NCBI RefSeq assembly: GCF_036378875.1
Contig: NZ_DASUVO010000063.1
Span: forward strand, 1 to 64,000
DNA length: 64,000 bases
DNA from: Actinophytocola sp036378875
Lineage (GTDB): Bacteria; Actinomycetota; Actinomycetes; Mycobacteriales; Pseudonocardiaceae
Direction of reading: 5' to 3'
A program made the translations under genes and the position numbers. Shown piece by piece: positions 24,971-32,321 of this stretch; the first letter of the stretch is position 1; every line of letters begins with the position of its first letter. The notes beneath the pieces are model-generated. The model ran no database searches. It was not told where the DNA came from and saw nothing but the letters and a program-made list of their open reading frames with translations.

Positions 24971-25089
24971 GCCGTCTCCTCGCCTGCTTCGCGGCGCCGG
25001 AACGCTCCGCAGGCTCCGCTCCACCGGCGCCCTCCGCGGGCTCCGAGCCGGCCTGATTGTTGATGATTCGCTCCGCAAGCTCCGCTCAT
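24967..25089 (-). mobile_element. 119-bp RTGA-flanked intergenic cassette, copy 1 (MIRU-like)
   Basis: Starts with ATGA (25089-25086, overlapping the CoA-transferase stop) and ends with ATGA (24970-24967, overlapping the hydratase start). Removing 119 nt would fuse these into a normal ATGA stop-start overlap, with GGAGGAAGG correctly spaced upstream. The interior (115 nt) aligns without gaps to copy 2 at 34439-34553, with 97 identities by hand count. Shared features: GCGGAGCTTGCG at the start, GCGGAGCCTGCGGAGCG as an internal repeat, a GGCGCCGG/CCGGCGCC hairpin, and GGCGAGG near the end as a new ribosome-binding site. Mycobacterial MIRUs are known to insert at DTGA sites in the same manner; sequence homology to them is not claimed. 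Confidence 0.75.
24967..25089 (-). CDS. 40-aa cassette ORF, copy 1
   Basis: ATG 25089 overlaps the CoA-transferase stop and TGA 24969-24967 overlaps the hydratase ATG, both as ATGA. The product begins MSGACGANHQQSGR, is Arg/Gly-rich (ARGGRR) and repeats SGACGA. It has 28 of 40 residues in common with copy 2. Differences are not concentrated at third codon positions, so the open frame and length look conserved more than the peptide. It may only carry ribosomes across the insert. Confidence 0.5.
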   Translation of the reverse strand: MSGACGANHQQSGRLGARGGRRWSGACGAFRRREAGEETA

Positions 25090-26279
25090 GAGACGGCACC
25101 TTCCTCCCGCAGCGCGGCGATCTCGGTGGCGGAGTAGCCGGCGGCGCGGAGAACCTCGTCGGTGTGTTCCCCGAGTTGGGGCGGTGCCCGCCGGACGGCA
25201 CCCGCGGTCTCGCTGAGCTTCACCGGGATCCCGAGCGCCCTGACGCGGCCCTCGACCGGGTGGTCCATCTCCACGACCATCTCCCGGGCAAGCGTGTGCG
25301 GGTCGGCGCACGACTGCTCGTAGTCGCGGATCGGACCGGCCGGCACCCCAGCGTCGAGCAGCAGCTCGACCCACTCTTCGGTGTCCCGAGTGGACAGTGT
25401 GCGCGTCAGTTCCCCGGCCAGCGCGGCCCGGTTGCGCAGGCGGTCGTCGTTGGTCGCGAACCGCGGGTCGGCGAGCAGGTCGGCACGGTCGAGCACCGCG
25501 CACAGCCGCTCCCACAGGCGGTTGTTGTTGGCGCCGATGGTGAGATGGCCGTCGCGGGTGGGAAACGCCTGGTAGGGAGCGTTGACACGGTGGGCGGACC
25601 CGAGCCGGTCCGGTGCCCTGCCGGTGGTCCACAGCTCGGCGGTCTCCCACACGGACATGGCGAGCGCCGCGTCGTACAGGGACGTGTCGACGGCCTGCCC
25701 GCGCCCCGTGATCGTGCGGCTGAGACAGGCGCTGAGAATCCCGACCGCACACAGCAGCCCGGCCGACAGGTCCGCGACGGGCACGCCGCACTTCACCGGC
25801 GAGCCGGCCGGATCGCCGGTGACGCTCATGATCCCCGACATGGCCTGGGCGATCAGGTCGTACCCGGGACGGGCGGCGTAGGGACCCGTCTGACCGAACC
25901 CGGAGATGGACGCGTACACGAGCCGCTCGTTGACCTCCCGCAGCGTCGCGTAGTCCACCCCGAGCCGCGCCGCCACGCCGGGCCGAAAGCTCTCGACCAC
26001 CACGTCCGCGGTGGCGGCGAGCCGGTGGAACGCCTCCCGGCCACCCGCCGTCCGCAGGTTGATCGCCACACTTCGCTTGTTGCGGTTGACCGCGATGAAG
26101 GCGGCGCTTTCCCCGTGCGGCAACCGGTTCCCCGTGGCCTCACGCGTCGCGTCCCCACGCCCGATCGGCTCGACCTTGATCACGTTCGCGCCGAGGTCGC
26201 CCAGCAGCTGACAACAGAAGGGGCCGGCCATCACCTGTGTCAGGTCGATGACCGTCAGGTTCTCCAGTGCCAGCCCCAT
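25086..26279 (-). CDS. CaiB/BaiF family (class III) CoA transferase
   Basis: 397 aa. It opens LENLTVIDLTQVMAGPFCCQLLGDLGANVIKVEP, the family signature, then NRNKRSVAINL and DVVVESFRPG, and a Gly-rich SISGFGQTGPYAARPGYDLIAQAMSG. The catalytic Asp of the family is expected in the FRPG...D..QA region (GYDLIAQA). It moves CoA between carboxylic acids, typically supplying the substrate of the downstream enoyl-CoA hydratase. ATG 26279 has a GGGA upstream and begins the conserved domain; the longer open frame is antisense to the phytase gene. Confidence 0.88.
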   Translation of the reverse strand: MGLALENLTVIDLTQVMAGPFCCQLLGDLGANVIKVEPIGRGDATREATGNRLPHGESAAFIAVNRNKRSVAINLRTAGGREAFHRLAATADVVVESFRPGVAARLGVDYATLREVNERLVYASISGFGQTGPYAARPGYDLIAQAMSGIMSVTGDPAGSPVKCGVPVADLSAGLLCAVGILSACLSRTITGRGQAVDTSLYDAALAMSVWETAELWTTGRAPDRLGSAHRVNAPYQAFPTRDGHLTIGANNNRLWERLCAVLDRADLLADPRFATNDDRLRNRAALAGELTRTLSTRDTEEWVELLLDAGVPAGPIRDYEQSCADPHTLAREMVVEMDHPVEGRVRALGIPVKLSETAGAVRRAPPQLGEHTDEVLRAAGYSATEIAALREEGAVS

Positions 26280-26340
26280 CGCATCCCTGTGCCGTGAGAC
26301 GGAACGGTATTCGTGCAGCGGAACACCGACCATAGCACGC

Positions 26341-26381
26341 GAGAAGGCCCCGTTTCGAGCGTCTCGAAACGGGGCCTTCTC
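26341..26381. terminator. 19-bp perfect stem-loop terminator
   Basis: Arms 26341-26359 (GAGAAGGCCCCGTTTCGAG) and 26363-26381 are perfectly complementary around CGT. It lies 9 nt after the phytase stop on the minus strand and before the CoA-transferase start, so it ends the GH31-GH28-phytase operon. Confidence 0.85.
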
Positions 26382-26389
26382 AGGACTGT

Positions 26390-27574
26390 TCAGCCGAGAC
26401 GGACGAGTTTGAAGTTGGTGTCCGTCCGGTCCGGAGTCTCCGGCGTGTTCTCGCCGTCGTGGACGACCAGTAGGCCGTGGGGGAACGCCGGTCCGAGCGG
26501 CGTGGTGGTCACCGCGGCGCCGTCGCTGTGTTGGACGCCGTCCGTGGCTGGGGAGTCGATCACCTCGAAACCACTCACGTAGCGGAAACCACCGTCGAGG
26601 CGGTAGCGGGCGAACGCGCTGTCGCCCTGGCTCGACGCGTACAGCGTGCGGCCGTGCTTGCCGTAGGCGATCGTGAGGCCCTCGGCGTCGGCGGTCAGGT
26701 GTTTGCCCGCCTCCGGGGACGGCGGGCCGGTCGGCACGCACTCCTCGGTCGACTCGTCGTAGACGGCCGGCTGGCCGAAGCCGCGTACCCGGTCGACCAG
26801 CGCCGGCTGTCCGAAGCCCTTGCGGGACAACGGGATTCGCCAGACGCCGACGTCCTCCTGCGCCGCGTACAGCACACCAGTGGTGCGGTCGACGACCATG
26901 CCCTCGACCTGCGGCCCCTCGCCGGGCTCGGCGCACGGGGTCCAGCTACCGAACGAGGACGGCAGGTCGACGAACGCCACCGGCCGGTAGCTGTTCTGCG
27001 GGGTCAGACGGAACAGGCCCAGCCGCGTCTCGTGCCGGCGGCTCACCACGACCCACGGCGCGCCACCGGCGGGGTCGGGCCATACCGCGAGCCCGTAGGC
27101 GGTGCGCTGGTCCTCGACCTCCGCCTCGTCGGCGCTGAATACCAGCGGCGGCGCGGCCGTCGTCACGTCGGTCACCACCGTTGTGGCCCGGGCACCACGA
27201 GGGTCGATGGCGTAGATCCGGAGACGGTCGAGTCCTCGGTCGGTCACCACGGCCAGGTTGCCCGCGATGTCGACGTTGTTGAACCGCCCGTCGGGCGGGG
27301 TCGCGATGTGCTGCAGCTCGCGCCCACGCAGGTCGAACACCGTCAGGCCGCCGTTCTTGAGCGTGCCCACCACGACGCTGTCCGCCGGCCTGGTCGGGTG
27401 CACCCAGATGGCGGGGTCGTCTGCGTCGGCGTTGCCGCCGGCGTCGTCGTCGAAGTTCGACGCCGTCTCCGCCACGGCCCGTACCTGCTCCAGCGCCGGC
27501 GTTCCGGCCGCGAACGAGCCGGTCGCCATAACCATGCCCAGCGCGACCACACCGATGATCGGTCCACGAATCAT
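26390..27574 (-). CDS. secreted beta-propeller phytase-like protein
   Basis: 394 aa with a signal peptide (IRGPIIGVVALGMVMATGSFAAG). It matches the six-bladed 3-phytase family: NADADDPAIWVHP (the DDPAIW signature), NGGLTVFDLRGRELQ, RFNNVDI, TDRGLDRLRIYAID, GLAVW and DAEGLTIAY, including acidic calcium-site residues. It releases phosphate from inositol phosphates outside the cell. ATG 27574 is chosen for GGAGG about 9 nt upstream. Last gene of an operon behind two glycosidases, suggesting joint use on plant material. Confidence 0.85.
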   Translation of the reverse strand: MIRGPIIGVVALGMVMATGSFAAGTPALEQVRAVAETASNFDDDAGGNADADDPAIWVHPTRPADSVVVGTLKNGGLTVFDLRGRELQHIATPPDGRFNNVDIAGNLAVVTDRGLDRLRIYAIDPRGARATTVVTDVTTAAPPLVFSADEAEVEDQRTAYGLAVWPDPAGGAPWVVVSRRHETRLGLFRLTPQNSYRPVAFVDLPSSFGSWTPCAEPGEGPQVEGMVVDRTTGVLYAAQEDVGVWRIPLSRKGFGQPALVDRVRGFGQPAVYDESTEECVPTGPPSPEAGKHLTADAEGLTIAYGKHGRTLYASSQGDSAFARYRLDGGFRYVSGFEVIDSPATDGVQHSDGAAVTTTPLGPAFPHGLLVVHDGENTPETPDRTDTNFKLVRLG

Positions 27575-27625
27575 GCGCCACAGCCTCCATGCCGTTGGTG
27601 TACGACTGCTGTCCACAGCATGAAT

Positions 27626-28960
27626 CTAGAGCGGTGCGCCGTTGACCGTCACGTTGGTGAAGCGCAGGCCCTCGGTGTGGTTCACCGTGTTGGTCGGGTT
27701 CGTCACGTTCGTGAAGTGGCTGTCGCGGATGTGGACGTCGCGGATCGGGTCCGTTTCCAGGCCGTCCAGCCACACCGCGCGGCGGGCGCCGTTCAGTGCC
27801 ATGCCGGACACCGTGATGTCGCGAACGTCGACCGGACGGGTGCCGACCTGGTTGTTGTAGTTGAGGATCACGAAGATCGCCTCGCGTTCCACGCCGCCAC
27901 CGGTGAAGCCGCTCAGGTGCACGTCGCGGATGTAGCCGCCGCGGAGCTTGTTTGTCTTGATGTACAGGGGGTACTTCACCGGGAAGTTGCCGGGGAAGTC
28001 GGGCGGGTTGATCTCGCAGTCGCGGGCGTACACGTGCCGCACCCCACCGGACATCTCGCTGCCGATCGTGATGCCGCCCCACCGGCCGGCGAACTTGCAC
28101 CGCTCCACCAGGATGTTGCTGCTCGGCACGCCGACCCGGTGACCGTCGGCGTCGCGGCCCGCCTTGATCGCGATGCAGTCGTCGTTCGTGTTGAACCGGC
28201 AGTCCGCGATGTAGACGTTCGTCGAGGCCTCGGGGTCGCAGCCGTCCGTGTTGTGCAGAAAACTGTGGACGGTCACGTTCCGGACCACCACGTTCCGGCA
28301 CAGCACCGGATGGATCGTCCACATCGGAGGATCGATGACGGTGACGCCGTCGACGAGCACGTTCTGGCAGCGGTAGAACTGGATCATCTTCGGCCGCAGG
28401 AAGTGCCCTGCACCGAACACCCGCTGCTCGACCGGCACTCCCTCCTCGCCCATCCTGCGCAGCTCGCGCTGGTCCGCGCCCTGCGGGCCGCTGTTCGCGT
28501 ACCAGCTCTCCCACGGCCCGAGCCGGCCCTGACCGTCGAGCGTGCCGCTGCCGGTGATCGAGACGTTGCGCTGCCCGAACGCGTAGACGAAGGGGGAGTA
28601 GTTGTAGCACTCCGTCCCCTCCCACCTGGTCATCACGACCGGCAGGTACTTCGCGGGGTCGGTGTGGTAGCGGATCGTCCCGGTCACGTGGAGATTCATG
28701 TTGCTGCGCAGGTGAATGGGTCCGGTGAGGAACTCGCCGGGAGGCACGACCACCCGGCCGCCGCCCGCGCGCTGGCAGGCCGCGATCGCCGCCCGGAACG
28801 CGTCGGTGCAGTCGGTGACGCCGTCGTCGACCGCGCCGAAGTCGGTGATGGTGAACTTCCGGCTGGGTGACGCCCATGCCGCCGGCGCACCGCCGAGCAG
28901 CACGCCGCCGGCCACCAACCCGCCCAACCCCAGCACTTCTCGTCGCGACCACCGGTTCAT
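27626..28960 (-). CDS. Tat-exported GH28 polygalacturonase-family hydrolase
   Basis: 444 aa. Twin-arginine signal (SRREVLGLGGLVAGG). Right-handed beta-helix with FGAVDDGVTDCTDAFRAAIAAC at the start and the GH28 catalytic set NTDGCD (first Asp), NDDCIAIK (Asp pair), RWGGITIGSE (the G-H-G region, here without the usual His) and a basic loop downstream. It hydrolyses alpha-galacturonosyl links in pectin or rhamnogalacturonan; endo or exo action cannot be assigned. GAGAGGAG is upstream of the ATG, 13 nt behind the GH31 stop, so it is co-transcribed. Confidence 0.88.
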   Translation of the reverse strand: MNRWSRREVLGLGGLVAGGVLLGGAPAAWASPSRKFTITDFGAVDDGVTDCTDAFRAAIAACQRAGGGRVVVPPGEFLTGPIHLRSNMNLHVTGTIRYHTDPAKYLPVVMTRWEGTECYNYSPFVYAFGQRNVSITGSGTLDGQGRLGPWESWYANSGPQGADQRELRRMGEEGVPVEQRVFGAGHFLRPKMIQFYRCQNVLVDGVTVIDPPMWTIHPVLCRNVVVRNVTVHSFLHNTDGCDPEASTNVYIADCRFNTNDDCIAIKAGRDADGHRVGVPSSNILVERCKFAGRWGGITIGSEMSGGVRHVYARDCEINPPDFPGNFPVKYPLYIKTNKLRGGYIRDVHLSGFTGGGVEREAIFVILNYNNQVGTRPVDVRDITVSGMALNGARRAVWLDGLETDPIRDVHIRDSHFTNVTNPTNTVNHTEGLRFTNVTVNGAPL

Positions 28961-28973
28961 CTGTTGGCTCCTC

Positions 28974-31406
28974 TCAGAACGTGACTGTGACCGTGCTCGT
29001 GCCGTCGAGCTTCAACAGGACGCCACCGAACGGCGCGGGTTTCGTGGTCCAGCCCACGGCACCGTCCAGTGACCGCGCGACCGGCCGGCCGTTGATCACC
29101 ACCCGTCGCGGTGTGCCCTGGACCGCCAGCAGAACCTGGGTCTCCGCCGGTGCGCCGGTGACCCTCAGGTGGATCACGCCGCCGTCGCGGCGGGCGACAA
29201 GCTTGCCGCCGAACGGGTTCGACGCGACCGTGGTCCCGGTGCCCGGCGCGTACGTCCACCCGGCACGGTCGCGCCGGTCGAGGTCGTTCAGCCCCCACGG
29301 CTGAGGCCACACGCCGTCGATCCGCTGGTTGAATCCGATCGCGGCACCGGCACGCAGGAACAGCGGGAACTCGTCCAGTGTGGACTCCCGGACGACGTGG
29401 CGGCCGCCGTCGAGCACCTCGCCGGTGTACAGGTCGACCCAGCGGCCACGCGGCAGGTACACGTCGACCGGCGTCGGCTGACCGGCCGCCGCGTCGGTCT
29501 CGTTGCGGTCCGCGGTGACCGGCACCGCGAGCAGGTCCGGCCCGACCATCATGTGCTGGTCGGCCGCCCATGCCTGCTCGTCGGCCGGGTGGTCGAACGA
29601 CATCGGCCGCACGATCGGCTCACCGGTCCGCGCCGCCCGCTGCGCGAGCCCGTACAGGTAGGGGAAGAGCGCGTAGTGCAGCAGCACGCTCTCCCGGAAG
29701 CGCGCCACCGTCGTGTCGTCGTACAGCCATGGCGTGGCGTTGCGGCCGGCGCCACCGACCTCGTACACCGGGGACACCGCGGAGAACTGGGCCCATCGCG
29801 TGAACAGGGTGGGGCTGGGCGCCCCGGCGCCGCCGCCGTTGAAGCCGCCGGTGTCCGTGCCCCACATGGGATGCCCGGACAACCACGAGTTCAGCCCACG
29901 TCGCACCGACAACCGCAGCCCCTCGTACGTCGCGCGTGGATCGCCGCCCCACACACCGTTCACGATGGCCGGCAGTCCCGTGTACCCGCCGCGCCACAGC
30001 GTCGTGTACTGGTCGCCGTACAGCTCCTCGAGCACCTCGGTCGTGGCCTGCGCGTACCGCACCGGGTTGGTGTTCATCAGTTCTGTGCCGGGCCCGGCCG
30101 CGAACGTGGCGTCCTCCAGTTCGAACTCCTCACCGCGGTCACCCTTGACCATCGTGATGCCGAGCGAGAACAGCTGCCGCAGCTTGTCCTGGAAGTGCGC
30201 GCGGGTGGCCGGGTTCGTGAGGTCGAGCTGCAGGGGGTCCGCCGTGCGGCTGGTCCGGATGAACGAGTCCGGTGGGTAGTCGGTGACCGGGCACGGTCGT
30301 TCGGCGGCCTTTTCCCTGACGTGGGGTGAAAGCCAGATGCCCAGCTCGACGCCCTTCGAGTTCAGCGCCGCCACCATGGCGGCCGGGTCGGGGAACTGGG
30401 CCGGGTCGAACGTCAGCGTGCCGTTGCACGCGAAGCGGCTGTTCTGCGACTCACCGGGCAGCTTCGTGGAGGTCTCCCACGGGTTGTCGATCCACTCGGT
30501 ACCGAGCGGGATTCCCCTCCGCAGCAGCTGGTCCACGTCGTCGATCACCGTTGCCTGCCCGTCGACCGTGTCCCGCCAGTGCGTGAGGGCGAACTGGCGG
30601 ACCGGCGGCATTGTCGGCAGCCCGGCGCGGGCACTGTAGGCACGGACCACCTCGGCCGGCGAGCCCGCGTAGATCTCGTAGTCGAGCCGGTTCGTCTTGA
30701 AGCACAGCTGGGTCCGGTCGGGCTGGCCGAGAATCACCGGGCACGGCGGCGGTTCCGTCGAGCAGTGTGGCGGATCGTCGACCGCGTTGGGGAAGGCGAG
30801 CCGGCCGATGGCGTCGGTCTCCGGGAACACCGCGTAGCCGCGTGAGCTCAGGAAGAACGGGCTCGGCATGCCGCTCTTGTTGCAGGTGGGGAGAGGGGCC
30901 GCGCCGGTGAAGTGCGCCTTGTTCAGCAGCACGCGGTGCCGCAGGTCGGTGTAGAGGAAGTTCGCGCCGCCACCGAGGAAGTGCTCGGCGTCGTCACCGG
31001 TGAGCGACTCGTACACCTGGACGACGTTCGTGGCCGGCTGGAGTGACCAGGACACCCGCAGTCCGCGTGGCGTGCGGCTCACCACGACCCGTGCGGTGCG
31101 GTCGGGCTCGTCGGTGGCGACCGTGTACGTCCGAGACCGGTGATCCCCTTGCTGGTCAAGGAGATCGGTCAGCCGGTGGGTGGTGCCGTCCGCCAGCGCG
31201 TACGACATCCGGCCACCTGGTCCCGCTGTGTCATCCGATGTCTGGCCGGTCAGCGATTCCTGTCCTCTGTGGAAGGTGAGCTGGAAGGGTGCTGCTTCGG
31301 CGGTCCAGCGCAGCGGTCCGGAGCCTCCGGCTGTCGCGGTTGGTGGACTGACCATTGCGGCGATCGTGCACAGGACCGGAAGTATCGGCAGGCGACGGAA
31401 CCGCAT
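28974..31406 (-). CDS. secreted GH31 family glycosidase (copy A)
   Basis: 810 aa with signal peptide (LPILPVLCTIAAMVSPPTATAGG). GH31 TIM-barrel: the nucleophile loop GITMVKGDRGEEFE resembles the KxDxGE form of YicI-type alpha-xylosidases, and WGTDTGGFNG holds the acid/base Asp. C-terminal beta-sandwich domains follow (~600-810), with a distal module absent from the shorter paralogue at 34554. The two share most of the N-terminal domain, including an 83-nt identical tract. AAGGAG precedes the ATG. First gene of the GH31-GH28-phytase operon. Substrate is alpha-xyloside, -glucoside or -galactoside; not resolved. Confidence 0.85.
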   Translation of the reverse strand: MRFRRLPILPVLCTIAAMVSPPTATAGGSGPLRWTAEAAPFQLTFHRGQESLTGQTSDDTAGPGGRMSYALADGTTHRLTDLLDQQGDHRSRTYTVATDEPDRTARVVVSRTPRGLRVSWSLQPATNVVQVYESLTGDDAEHFLGGGANFLYTDLRHRVLLNKAHFTGAAPLPTCNKSGMPSPFFLSSRGYAVFPETDAIGRLAFPNAVDDPPHCSTEPPPCPVILGQPDRTQLCFKTNRLDYEIYAGSPAEVVRAYSARAGLPTMPPVRQFALTHWRDTVDGQATVIDDVDQLLRRGIPLGTEWIDNPWETSTKLPGESQNSRFACNGTLTFDPAQFPDPAAMVAALNSKGVELGIWLSPHVREKAAERPCPVTDYPPDSFIRTSRTADPLQLDLTNPATRAHFQDKLRQLFSLGITMVKGDRGEEFELEDATFAAGPGTELMNTNPVRYAQATTEVLEELYGDQYTTLWRGGYTGLPAIVNGVWGGDPRATYEGLRLSVRRGLNSWLSGHPMWGTDTGGFNGGGAGAPSPTLFTRWAQFSAVSPVYEVGGAGRNATPWLYDDTTVARFRESVLLHYALFPYLYGLAQRAARTGEPIVRPMSFDHPADEQAWAADQHMMVGPDLLAVPVTADRNETDAAAGQPTPVDVYLPRGRWVDLYTGEVLDGGRHVVRESTLDEFPLFLRAGAAIGFNQRIDGVWPQPWGLNDLDRRDRAGWTYAPGTGTTVASNPFGGKLVARRDGGVIHLRVTGAPAETQVLLAVQGTPRRVVINGRPVARSLDGAVGWTTKPAPFGGVLLKLDGTSTVTVTF
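31051..31133 (-). repeat. 83-nt tract identical to 34815-34897 (inverted)
   Basis: Within GH31 copy A. The reverse complement is base-for-base the same as 34815-34897 in GH31 copy B, inside a longer ~230-nt stretch with few mismatches. Elsewhere the paralogues differ substantially, so gene conversion is likely. Confidence 0.8.
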
Positions 31407-31449
31407 GTCTTTCTCCTTGTCACAGGCATCGAGGTTGTGGTACCCAAAG

Positions 31450-31468
31450 GTCTAGACATCGGATGTAT
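31450..31468 (+). promoter_or_regulatory. overlapping GTCTAGAC and ACATCGGATGTAT sites
   Basis: The gap between divergent GH31 copy A and the lyase-like gene holds ACATC-G-GATGT (31456-31466) followed by AT, the best inverted repeat of this motif family. It overlaps the palindrome GTCTAGAC (31450-31457), which equals the core of DasR sites. The first motif recurs at GH95 and GH27 promoters; the DasR resemblance is only to the core. Confidence 0.55.
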
Positions 31469-31504
31469 CGGCTCTGCGTCATTTCCGACGAAGGAGTTGA
31501 ACAC

Positions 31505-32278
31505 ATGAACAACCCGCTGAACCGCAGACGAGCGCTCGCGCTCGGCGCCGGCGTCGCCGGTGCGCTCGCGGTGGGCACGACGCCCGCCAGTGCCGCCACC
31601 TGGCAGCTCCGGTGGAGTCCCACCCCGTCCGCCGACGGCCTGAACGCCTTCGAGGGACTCGAGGACGACCGGGCCGACTCGCACACCGACGTGAAACACA
31701 TCTACGTCGAGGGCGACCACTACCGCTTTGACATGCACACCAGGGACCGCGACGGCGACGACCGCCAGCGCAACGAGTCCAAGGGCATGCGTTCGGGCAG
31801 TACCCTGCACAAGATCAACAAAGACCAGACCTGGCGGATCGCCTACCAGGCCTACTGGCCGAGCTCGCTCACCGCGACCACCAAGTTCACCCACATCTTC
31901 CAGATGAAGGTCCAGGACGTCGGTGGTCCGCTGTGGACACTCACGCCACGGCAGAAGAGCAAGCCGACGCTGACCGTACTGACGCTGCGGGACGACGACT
32001 CGAACACCGAGCACACGCTCGCCGACTGGACGCCGCTGCAGAACAAGTGGATCGACGTCGAGTGGGAGTTCAAGGCGTCTAACAGCGGCGGCTACCTGCG
32101 CTGGGTGATCCGCAACGGGAGCACCACCGTGGTCGACGGCCGCACCACGGCCGTCGACCTGTGGCGCGACATCAACTACCTGCGCCCGAAGTGGGGCATC
32201 TACCGCAGCATCGAGAGCTCGGGGCTGCAGAACACCTACCAGCTGATCCGCAACTACAAGGCCTACCAACTGGTGTGA
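31505..32278 (+). CDS. exported polysaccharide-lyase-like (heparin lyase I fold) protein
   Basis: 257 aa. Signal NRRRALALGAGVAGALAVG (Tat-like RRR then Ala-rich), cut near ASA. The mature part is a beta-jelly roll: YVEGDHYRFDMHTRDRDGDDRQRNESKG, WRIAYQAYWPSSL, FTHIFQMKV and WIDVEWEFKASNSGGYLRWVIRNG are typical of the polysaccharide lyase family that includes heparin lyase I/PL20-like proteins. AAGGAG 8 nt before ATG 31505 is a strong ribosome-binding site. Probably cleaves or binds an acidic polysaccharide; neighbours suggest a pectin or glucuronan backbone (inference). Confidence 0.7.
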   Translation: MNNPLNRRRALALGAGVAGALAVGTTPASAATWQLRWSPTPSADGLNAFEGLEDDRADSHTDVKHIYVEGDHYRFDMHTRDRDGDDRQRNESKGMRSGSTLHKINKDQTWRIAYQAYWPSSLTATTKFTHIFQMKVQDVGGPLWTLTPRQKSKPTLTVLTLRDDDSNTEHTLADWTPLQNKWIDVEWEFKASNSGGYLRWVIRNGSTTVVDGRTTAVDLWRDINYLRPKWGIYRSIESSGLQNTYQLIRNYKAYQLV

Positions 32279-32286
32279 GCGGAAGA

Positions 32287-32316
32287 TGCGTGGCGGAGCC
32301 GGCACTCCGCCACGCA
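32287..32316. terminator. 12-bp perfect stem-loop between convergent genes
   Basis: TGCGTGGCGGAG (32287-32298) pairs with CTCCGCCACGCA (32305-32316) over a 6-nt loop, between the lyase-like and GH27 stops; it works in both directions. Confidence 0.8.
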
Positions 32317-32321
32317 AATCT

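Noticed and set aside
26280..26936. N-terminal extension of the CoA transferase frame
   Set aside because: It would cross a 19-bp terminator stem and the phytase gene; the conserved domain starts at 26279.
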